A stretch of 5,435 nt of DNA from Chloroflexota bacterium. Its GTDB lineage: Bacteria > Chloroflexota > Dehalococcoidia > JACQUE01. The translations under genes and the position numbers were made by a program. Below, one piece after another: positions 1 through 5,081 of this stretch. The stretch is taken from NCBI GenBank assembly GCA_016210425.1, contig JACQUE010000102.1, positions 1-5,435 on the forward strand, read 5' to 3'. Every line of letters begins with the position of its first letter. The stretch's first letter is position 1. The notes beneath the pieces are model-generated. The model saw nothing but the letters and a program-made list of their open reading frames with translations, did no database searches and was not told where the DNA came from.

Positions 1-207
1 GTCCTGAAGGTTTCCATGAATGGAGGCTACGGGTATAGGTGCCCCACCTGCTCCTGTCGCATGGCAGACCAGACACTGGGTCCGACCGACGTGGCTCGCT
101 GGGATCTTGGGCTGGCTGCTGGGTTTGGCGAAGACGACTGCTGGAACGAGGAGTCCGACGATGATGGCTACGATGGGCAATGCTACGAGAATCCTGCGAC
201 CTTTCAT
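1..207 (-). CDS. c-type cytochrome (probably multiheme), N-terminal part, runs off the left edge
   Basis: Reading leftward from an ATG at 207-205, an open frame of 69 codons reaches the window edge without a stop. The protein starts MKGRR, followed by a hydrophobic stretch (about residues 6-27, ILVALPIVAIIVGLL then VPAVVFA) that is a signal peptide or membrane anchor; cleavage after Ala27 (V-F-A) is possible. A CLVCH haem c-binding motif follows (Cys45, Cys48, His49) within GRTQCLVCHATGAGGAP, and then a further His64. This spacing of CxxCH, a Gly/Ala-Pro segment and a later His resembles multihaem cytochromes of Chloroflexota; that comparison is from memory. It would act outside the membrane in electron transfer. 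The start is well fixed: an in-frame TGA lies two codons upstream, and AGGAGG lies about 12 nt before the ATG, slightly far. It is transcribed divergently from the 343-370 promoter. Only the N-terminus is visible, so haem number and partner are unknown. Confidence 0.75.
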   Translation of the reverse strand, partial: MKGRRILVALPIVAIIVGLLVPAVVFAKPSSQPKIPASHVGRTQCLVCHATGAGGAPIPVASIHGNLQD

Positions 208-278
208 ATCCTCTCACTGCCTCCTTCCCTTTTTAGGCAAGGCACGCGTCGCTGACGCACCCTGCCACCATTGATCTC

Positions 279-287
279 ATTCTAGCA
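279..287 (-). promoter_or_regulatory. candidate extended -10 promoter for the cytochrome gene
   Basis: On the minus strand, TGC-TAGAAT matches an extended -10 element (TGn plus five of six bases of TATAAT). It would start transcription near 272 and give a leader of about 65 nt. No good -35 lies at the right distance: the TTGACA at 298-293 is only 8 nt from TAGAAT, and at 17 nt it would face the poor ATCAAT. This is a weak assignment. Confidence 0.3.
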
Positions 288-342
288 TGGCATGTCAACG
301 GAAACTATTCTAAAGCGATCGGCAGATGGCCTATGACGGCAA

Positions 343-370
343 TTGACACAGCCTGCAACAGGGTTATAAT
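343..370 (+). promoter_or_regulatory. consensus sigma-70 promoter (P1)
   Basis: TTGACA (343-348) and TATAAT (365-370) are both exact consensus hexamers, separated by 16 nt, so the predicted start is about A377. This is the strongest promoter signal in the window. It lies 286 nt before the ppsA start codon and only about 10 nt before the outer strand of the long-range stem at 381-391. That placement suits a highly expressed structured RNA beginning here, with or without read-through into ppsA. Confidence 0.85.
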
Positions 371-376
371 AGCATT

Positions 377-580
377 AGAGTTTCTTCCCCAGGATCGGTT
401 GGCCCCGCAGATATTGTGAAAGCCGTTTCAAACTCCCAGGTCGCGTGGTATAATATCTTCATCAATAGGTGCTCCGAATCGGGCCCAATGCTATTCTCAG
501 AGGAGGGACAGGCAGCGGTTTACCCTATAAACACAGGGGTTAAGTTTCTCGGATGGGCGGCGTCCTTGGGGAAGAAAACC
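377..580 (+). ncRNA. structured RNA candidate, 6S RNA (ssrS)-like, or ppsA leader
   Basis: No protein gene occupies this stretch. Its ends pair: 381-391 (TTTCTTCCCCA) is perfectly complementary to 567-577 (TGGGGAAGAAA), and the stem continues with GGA 392-394 against TCC 563-565 across a one-base bulge at 566. Inside is a poorly paired zone (about 396-429 and 548-561), then a long imperfect arm: AAACT/AGTTT (430-434 with 543-547), CCC/GGG (435-437 with 537-539), ATAGG/CCTAT (465-469 with 524-528) and CCG/CGG (474-476 with 516-518). A closing stem at both ends, a central bubble and an irregular apical rod, about 200 nt long and starting at a consensus promoter, is the architecture of 6S RNA, which binds sigma-70 RNA polymerase by mimicking an open promoter. 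I recognise the topology, not a diagnostic sequence. No U-tract terminator is seen near 580, so the 3' end would need processing. The alternative is a regulatory leader of ppsA. I am fairly confident of a structured RNA, less so of 6S. Confidence 0.5.
427..454 (+). promoter_or_regulatory. candidate second promoter (P2) with extended -10
   Basis: TGG-TATAAT at 446-454 is an exact -10 hexamer with an extended TGn element. TTCAAA (427-432, four of six to TTGACA) lies 16 nt upstream. It predicts a start near 461 and a ppsA leader of about 195 nt. It lies inside the proposed structured RNA. A transcript from here would lack the 5' strand of the closing stem and could serve ppsA separately from the RNA. 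It could also be a chance match. Confidence 0.45.
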
Positions 581-643
581 GGTCAATAGGCGTCCAACTT
601 ACCCACGTTCCCTCGGTAGCAGACGATTGATGAAAAAGAAAGT

Positions 644-647
644 GGAG
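644..647 (+). promoter_or_regulatory. ribosome binding site of ppsA
   Basis: GGAG sits 8 nt before the ATG at 656. It is a modest Shine-Dalgarno match but well placed. An in-frame TAG at 617-619 and the absence of any in-frame ATG, GTG or TTG between it and 656 support this start. Confidence 0.6.
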
Positions 648-655
648 TCATCTTC

Positions 656-2932
656 ATGCGAACCAGGACGAAAACGGTAGTTTGGTTTGACGAAGTCGGC
701 AAGAACGATGTGGGGTTGGTGGGTGGGAAGGGGGCCAACCTCGGCGAGATGACCAGGGCCGGCATACCGGTGCCCCCTGGTTTCATTGTCACAGCCGATG
801 CCTACTTCTCATTCCTGGCGCAGGCGAATCTAGCCGCCAATATCAAGAAGATACTCGCCTCGCTGGACCCCCATGATAGCGACAAGCTGCAGAGGGCCTC
901 GGCAGCGATCATGACGGCCATTAGCGGCGTCAAGATGCCGGAGGAGATCGGCAAAGAGATCCTGGTGGCATATAAACGCATGGGAGATGGGCCGGTCGCC
1001 GTGCGCAGCTCAGCCACAGCCGAGGACCTGCCGGACGCGTCCTTTGCCGGTCAGCAGAGCACCTACCTCAACGTCGAGGGGGAGACGCGGCTGCTGGAGG
1101 CGGTCCAGGACTGCTGGGCCTCTCTATTTCAGCAAAGGGCTATCTTCTACCGCGCCGAGCGTGGCTACGACCACCTGAAGGTGGGTATCGCTGTCCCCGT
1201 GCAGAGGATGGTGCAGTCCGAGGTGTCGGGCGTGCTGTTTACGGTGGACCCCATGACAGGCGATCGCGAGAAGATCTTAATCGAGGCGGCCTATGGCCTG
1301 GGCGAGAGTGTGGTCTCGGGTGAGACGACTCCCGACATGTACGTGGTCGAAAAGAGGACCATGGGTATCGTCGAGCGGTCCGTCGCTATCCAGCCCTGGA
1401 AGCTGGTGCGCAACCTGAGGCTCTCCAAGAACGGCAAGGACGCCAACATTAAGGTGGACATGCCGGAGGCGGAGGGCGGCAAGCAGAAGCTTACCGACGA
1501 CTGCATCGTCGAGTTGGCGCGTCTCGCCGGCCGCATCGAGCGCCACTACGGCAGCCCCCAGGATATCGAGTGGGCCAGGGAGGATGGTCGGTTCTACATT
1601 GTCCAATCGCGTCCCGTTACGACGCTGAAAGAGGAGGCAGAGGAGGAGCGGGGCGAGGAGCCCGTGGGGAATGTGTTGGTTAAGGGCTCACAGGCCAGCC
1701 CCGGCGTGGTGGCTGGGCCGGTCAAGGTTATCTTGGACGCCTCCGAGATCGGCAAGGTTCTGGAAGGGGACATCCTTGTCGCGGAGATGACGACGCCGGA
1801 CTTCGTGCCGGCCATGAAACGGGCCGTGGGCATCGTCACCGACCGCGGTGGTAGGACCTGCCATGCGGCCATCGTTAGCCGCGAGCTGGGCATCCCCTGC
1901 GTCGTGGGAACGGGCAACGCTACCCATGCTCTCAAGACCGGTCAGGTGGTGACCGTTGACGGCGCCACCGGCCGCGTCTACGAGGGCGACATAACCGACA
2001 GATTTACGGCGGTGAAGGAGAAGACCTATCGCGGTGACCTCAAGACCACGACCCGCCTCTATGTGAACCTGGCCGAGCCGGACCTGGCGGATGTGGTGGC
2101 CAAGCGTAACGTCGATGGCGTAGGCCTCCTACGGGCCGAGTTCATTATCGCCCGCATCGGGGAGCACCCCTCCCTCGTGGTGAAGGAGGGGCGGCAGGAG
2201 GAATATATCACCAAGCTGGCGGAGGGCTTAACCAAATTCGCCGCCGCTTTCCACCCTCGCCCGGTGGTTTACAGGACCAACGATTTCAAGACGAATGAGT
2301 ATAGCAATCTGAAGGGGGGCCAGGAGTTCGAGCAGTTCGAAGAGAACCCCATGATCGGCTACCGGGGCTGCTCCCGCTACGTGCGCGAGTCCGAGGCCTT
2401 TAGGCTGGAAATCGAGGCCATCAAGCGCGTCCGCGAAAGGTACAACAACCTCTGGGTGATGATCCCCTTCGTCCGCACGGTAGAGGAACTGGCCAAGGCG
2501 AAGAAGATCATGGACGATGATGGGCTCTCCCGCAGCAAGGACTTCAAGCTCTGGATGATGGTGGAGGTCCCCTCCAACGTCTTCCTACTCGATAGGTTCC
2601 TCGATGTCGGCATCGATGGTATTTCCATCGGTTCAAATGACCTGACTCAGCTAATCCTCGGCATAGACCGCGACAACTCGAAGTTCGCCGAGGAGTTCGA
2701 TGAGCGCAATCCGGCGGTGATGATGGCCCTGGAGAGCGTGATAACCAGGTGCAAGGCGCGTGGCGTCAGCGCATCTATATGCGGACAAGCGCCGTCTTTC
2801 TACCCCGACCTTACAGAGAAGCTGGTGGAGTGGGGCATTACCTCCGTGTCCGTCAGCCCGGATATGATTGAGCGCACGCGAGAGATCATCGCTAACGCGG
2901 AGGAAAGGCTGGGCAAAGCTCCCCAGCAATAG
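656..2932 (+). CDS. ppsA: phosphoenolpyruvate synthase (pyruvate, water dikinase)
   Basis: This cytoplasmic enzyme converts pyruvate, ATP and water to PEP, AMP and phosphate, feeding gluconeogenesis and PEP-derived biosynthesis. The 758-residue product has the full family layout. An N-terminal ATP-grasp domain (about 1-325) includes GLVGGKGANLGEM (20-32), AVRSSATAEDLPDASFAGQQ (115-134) and VLFTVDPMTGDR (193-204). A swivelling phosphohistidine domain (about 340-440) carries the GGRTCHAAIVSRELGIPCVVG signature, with catalytic His403. A C-terminal TIM-barrel PEP/pyruvate domain (about 465-750) shows GLLRAEF (Arg493, Glu495), NPMIGYRG (Arg570), MMVEVPS (Glu637), IGSNDLTQ (Asn661, Asp662) and SICGQAPS with catalytic Cys709. 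All expected catalytic residues are present and the length is close to the usual 750-800. Lack of the extra linker of the longer pyruvate phosphate dikinases (about 870 residues) and the PPS-type ATP-grasp motifs favour PpsA over PpdK. The gene follows the structured intergenic region and is followed by a terminator-like hairpin, so it may be monocistronic. Confidence 0.96.
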   Translation: MRTRTKTVVWFDEVGKNDVGLVGGKGANLGEMTRAGIPVPPGFIVTADAYFSFLAQANLAANIKKILASLDPHDSDKLQRASAAIMTAISGVKMPEEIGKEILVAYKRMGDGPVAVRSSATAEDLPDASFAGQQSTYLNVEGETRLLEAVQDCWASLFQQRAIFYRAERGYDHLKVGIAVPVQRMVQSEVSGVLFTVDPMTGDREKILIEAAYGLGESVVSGETTPDMYVVEKRTMGIVERSVAIQPWKLVRNLRLSKNGKDANIKVDMPEAEGGKQKLTDDCIVELARLAGRIERHYGSPQDIEWAREDGRFYIVQSRPVTTLKEEAEEERGEEPVGNVLVKGSQASPGVVAGPVKVILDASEIGKVLEGDILVAEMTTPDFVPAMKRAVGIVTDRGGRTCHAAIVSRELGIPCVVGTGNATHALKTGQVVTVDGATGRVYEGDITDRFTAVKEKTYRGDLKTTTRLYVNLAEPDLADVVAKRNVDGVGLLRAEFIIARIGEHPSLVVKEGRQEEYITKLAEGLTKFAAAFHPRPVVYRTNDFKTNEYSNLKGGQEFEQFEENPMIGYRGCSRYVRESEAFRLEIEAIKRVRERYNNLWVMIPFVRTVEELAKAKKIMDDDGLSRSKDFKLWMMVEVPSNVFLLDRFLDVGIDGISIGSNDLTQLILGIDRDNSKFAEEFDERNPAVMMALESVITRCKARGVSASICGQAPSFYPDLTEKLVEWGITSVSVSPDMIERTREIIANAEERLGKAPQQ

Positions 2933-2979
2933 AGGATCGCCCCCGCAGGGAGATTCAGCTCTTCCTTGGGAGTCACCGA

Positions 2980-3038
2980 GCGTATATCCCCGGCCCGCCC
3001 AGCTAAAAGGCTGGTTATGGTCCGGAGGGGATATGCGC
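2980..3038 (+). terminator. strong hairpin after ppsA, terminator-like but without a clean U-tract
   Basis: Positions 2980-2991 pair with 3027-3038 to form a 12-bp stem (11 Watson-Crick pairs and one T-G). Its core is ATATCCCC against GGGGATAT. Inside is a smaller stem, CCAGC (2999-3003) with GCTGG (3010-3014) and a TAAAAG loop. The hairpin begins 48 nt after the ppsA stop. The bases after it (AGTTGTTGTTCC) are T-rich but interrupted, so termination may be imperfect. It could instead be a processing or mRNA-stability element, since dnaG lies downstream on the same strand. Confidence 0.55.
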
Positions 3039-3115
3039 AGTTGTTGTTCCCCCCCCAAATCCGCTCCTGGTCTAGTCGTGTGTTGAAGAATTAGGGAACA
3101 AAACGGGAATATGAT

Positions 3116-3124
3116 TGTTATAGT
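3116..3124 (+). promoter_or_regulatory. candidate extended -10 promoter for dnaG-rpoD
   Basis: TGT-TATAGT gives the TGn extension and five of six -10 bases. GGAACA (3095-3100), 18 nt upstream, is a weak -35 (three of six). The predicted start is near 3131, giving a leader of about 37 nt before the dnaG start codon. Its position after the hairpin and in the more AT-rich part of the gap supports it. Confidence 0.45.
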
Positions 3125-3155
3125 AGACAAAGGGTAAAGTGGGGTATTTTTTGTC

Positions 3156-3160
3156 AGGAG
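3156..3160 (+). promoter_or_regulatory. ribosome binding site deciding the TTG start of dnaG
   Basis: AGGAG ends 7 nt before TTG at 3168-3170. The in-frame stop at 3135-3137 and the absence of ATG or GTG between it and 3168 leave TTG as the natural start. The next in-frame GTG (3216) would cut into the conserved DIVEIVSGYVPL segment. Confidence 0.75.
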
Positions 3161-3167
3161 CGGGCTG

Positions 3168-5081
3168 TTGGCCCTTGTCCAAGAGGTAAAAGAGCGCCTC
3201 GATATCGTTGAGATCGTGTCGGGCTACGTGCCGCTCCAGAAGGCGGGGCGCAGCTTTAAGGCTGTCTGCCCGTTCCATTCCGAGAAAACCCCCTCCTTCT
3301 TCGTCTTCCCGGAGCGACAGACCTGGCATTGCTTTGGGAGCTGCGGGAGCGGAGGCGATGTCTTTGCCTTCGTGATGAGGCGAGAGGGCATCGACTTCGG
3401 CGAGGCCTTGCGGCGGCTGGCCGAGCGGGCTGGGATCGCGATTGGCTCGGAGCGTCGGGGCGGCGCCGAGCAAGACCGGGAAGCGAGGCTGCGGGACGCC
3501 AACGAGGTGGGCGCCCAGTTCTATCACACTCTGCTGGTTGGCTCCCCGACGGGAGCCGCAGCCCGTGAGTACCTGGCGGGTCGGGGAATGGCGCGCCGGA
3601 CGGTCCAAGACTTCATGCTGGGCTATAGCCCCGAGAGTTGGGATGCGCTGGGCAGCCACCTGCGAGAGCGCGGCTACGAGGACGAGGAGCTTATCGCGGC
3701 TGGGCTGGTGATGCGAAATGAAGAGACCGGCTCGATTTATGACCGGTTTCGCGGGAGATTGATGTTTCCGATCCGAGATGACCGAGGCCGTATGGTGGGC
3801 TTTGGGGCACGGGCTTTGGATAGTTCGGAGCCCAAGTATCTTAACTCGCCGCAGAGCGCCCTCTTCGACAAGAGTGGCATCCTCTATGCGTTGGACCGGG
3901 CCCGCGAGGCCATCCGGCGGGAAGGCAGGGCTGTCGTTGTAGAGGGGTACATGGACGCGCTGGCCGCGCACGAGCATGGCATTCACAACGTCGTAGCCTC
4001 GATGGGCACGTCGCTGACGGAGCGGCAAGTACGCCTGCTGCACGGCATGACGCATAATATCGTCCTGGCCTTGGATGCCGATGCGGCGGGTGACGAGGCA
4101 ACCTTGCGCGGGATCGAGGTAGTGCGGGACGCCTTGGGCGAGGAGGTTGTGGCCGAGCGGACGCGACGCGGGCTGAGGCACTATCGCCGGTCAAGCGAGA
4201 TCGAGGTAAGAGCGATGGTCCTGCCGAGAGGCAAGGACCCTGATGAGATCATAAGGGAGGATGCCCGGCTCTGGGGCGAGCTGGTGGAGAAGGCCCTGCC
4301 TGTTACCGACTACATCTTCCAGGCTATCGCCGGTCGCTTTGATCTGGCAAGCGCTGCCGAGCGCTCGAGGGCGGCGGAGGAGTTGCTGAAGGCTGTTGGG
4401 GCCCTGGACGACCCGGTACAGCAAGCCCACTACCTGCAGCGGCTGGCCCGCCTGGTCCAGGTGGACGAGCGGACGCTACAGGAACGGCTGCGGGCCATGC
4501 GGCGCGAGGGCAGGAGGCTGCGACAGGCCAGGGGGGAGGAGTCGCCGGCACCGGCGCCGGAGCGCGAGCGGGACCTGCTGGAGGAGTTCTGCTTGGCAGT
4601 GCTGCTACGCAATCCGGAGCTTCTAGCTGAGCCTCACGACCTGGCTGCCGATGATTTTCTGAGGAGTGAGAATCGGGAGGTCTTCTTGGGGCTGACCGAG
4701 GCCGACCTGGGGCTGCAGGACTTGCTTGGTGCCGGTCTGGGTGATCACCTGGAGGAGCTGATCTCAATGCAGCTTCCCGCGATGGATGCCGGGCTCTCTC
4801 GTCGGGCCCTGGCCGATGTGGTGGCCCGACTGCACAAGCGCCGGCTGCAGCAGATGAAGGCTCAGGAGGGTTTCCTCCTGGCTGAAGCAGCCGATGGGGC
4901 CGAGGAGTCCACCAGAATCTCTTTCTCACGCTGGCGCTCCGGGCCTGTCTCCGGGAAGGAAGAGATTGACCACCTTGTTGAACTGCAAGAGAAGGGAATG
5001 GAGTTGAATGCCCGCCTGAAAGAGGTCTTTCAAAGGCTGGACCGGAAGACAAGGACGGCGGAGGTAGATAGCAATGGTTAA
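3168..5081 (+). CDS. dnaG: DNA primase
   Basis: Primase synthesises the short RNA primers for Okazaki fragments and works with the replicative helicase DnaB at the fork. The 637-residue product starts at TTG and shows the standard order. The N-terminal CHC2 zinc ribbon has Cys34, His37, Cys55 and Cys59 (CPFHSEKTPSF, then WHCFGSCGSGGDVFAF). The catalytic core has YDRFRGRLMFPIRD (191-204) and KYLNSP (223-228). The TOPRIM domain has Glu259 in VVVEGYMD and the metal-binding Asp303 and Asp305 in ALDADAAGDE. KDPDE lies at 356-360. The C-terminal third (about 380-637) is helical and charged, fitting the helicase-interaction region but not recognisable by motif. It is longer than E. coli DnaG (581), partly through a segment at about 325-350 between the TOPRIM acidic pair and KDPDE. 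The zinc ribbon spacing is C-x3-C instead of the common C-x2-C. The gene overlaps the following sigma factor gene by 8 bp, which implies cotranscription and coupled translation. Confidence 0.97.
   Translation: MALVQEVKERLDIVEIVSGYVPLQKAGRSFKAVCPFHSEKTPSFFVFPERQTWHCFGSCGSGGDVFAFVMRREGIDFGEALRRLAERAGIAIGSERRGGAEQDREARLRDANEVGAQFYHTLLVGSPTGAAAREYLAGRGMARRTVQDFMLGYSPESWDALGSHLRERGYEDEELIAAGLVMRNEETGSIYDRFRGRLMFPIRDDRGRMVGFGARALDSSEPKYLNSPQSALFDKSGILYALDRAREAIRREGRAVVVEGYMDALAAHEHGIHNVVASMGTSLTERQVRLLHGMTHNIVLALDADAAGDEATLRGIEVVRDALGEEVVAERTRRGLRHYRRSSEIEVRAMVLPRGKDPDEIIREDARLWGELVEKALPVTDYIFQAIAGRFDLASAAERSRAAEELLKAVGALDDPVQQAHYLQRLARLVQVDERTLQERLRAMRREGRRLRQARGEESPAPAPERERDLLEEFCLAVLLRNPELLAEPHDLAADDFLRSENREVFLGLTEADLGLQDLLGAGLGDHLEELISMQLPAMDAGLSRRALADVVARLHKRRLQQMKAQEGFLLAEAADGAEESTRISFSRWRSGPVSGKEEIDHLVELQEKGMELNARLKEVFQRLDRKTRTAEVDSNG
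5060..5064 (+). promoter_or_regulatory. ribosome binding site of rpoD inside the dnaG 3' end
   Basis: GGAGG lies 9 nt before the ATG at 5074, within the last codons of dnaG. It is a strong Shine-Dalgarno match and identifies the ATG at 5074 rather than the out-of-frame ATG at 5081 as the sigma factor start. Confidence 0.8.

Noticed and set aside
16..274. Two overlapping plus-strand open frames (16-255 and 20-274) at the left end
   Set aside because: Neither has a recognisable domain or a convincing ribosome site. They lie opposite the minus-strand cytochrome start, which has a haem motif, an anchor helix and a fixed start codon.
293..298. TTGACA on the minus strand as a -35 for the cytochrome gene
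   Set aside because: At 17 nt it faces ATCAAT, a poor -10, and the better TAGAAT is only 8 nt away. It was not paired with a -10 in the feature list.
461..655. Known riboswitch, T-box, SRP RNA, RNase P RNA or tmRNA in the leader
   Set aside because: I looked for recalled core motifs (for example the TPP CTGAGA, the cobalamin box and the SRP GGAAG/AGCAGCC core) and found none in a sensible arrangement. The long-range stem fits a 6S-type shape better.
630..680. A 16-codon frame starting ATG AAA AAG AAA just before ppsA, in another frame and overlapping its start
   Set aside because: It has no Shine-Dalgarno sequence, and the GGAG used by ppsA lies inside it. Nothing indicates translation or a leader-peptide role.
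656..2932. Pyruvate phosphate dikinase as the identity of the 758-residue enzyme
   Set aside because: The length and ATP-grasp motifs fit PEP synthase. The longer linker region typical of PpdK (about 870 residues) is absent.
3072..4181. A 369-codon minus-strand open frame opposite the front of dnaG
   Set aside because: It is a shadow of the GC-rich dnaG coding strand: Pro/Arg/His-rich, with no motif. The plus strand carries a full set of primase motifs.
4324..5052. A 242-codon minus-strand open frame opposite the back of dnaG
   Set aside because: Its composition is extreme (Pro, Arg, Ser, Ala) and it has no domain or start signal. It is explained by the codon bias of dnaG on the other strand.
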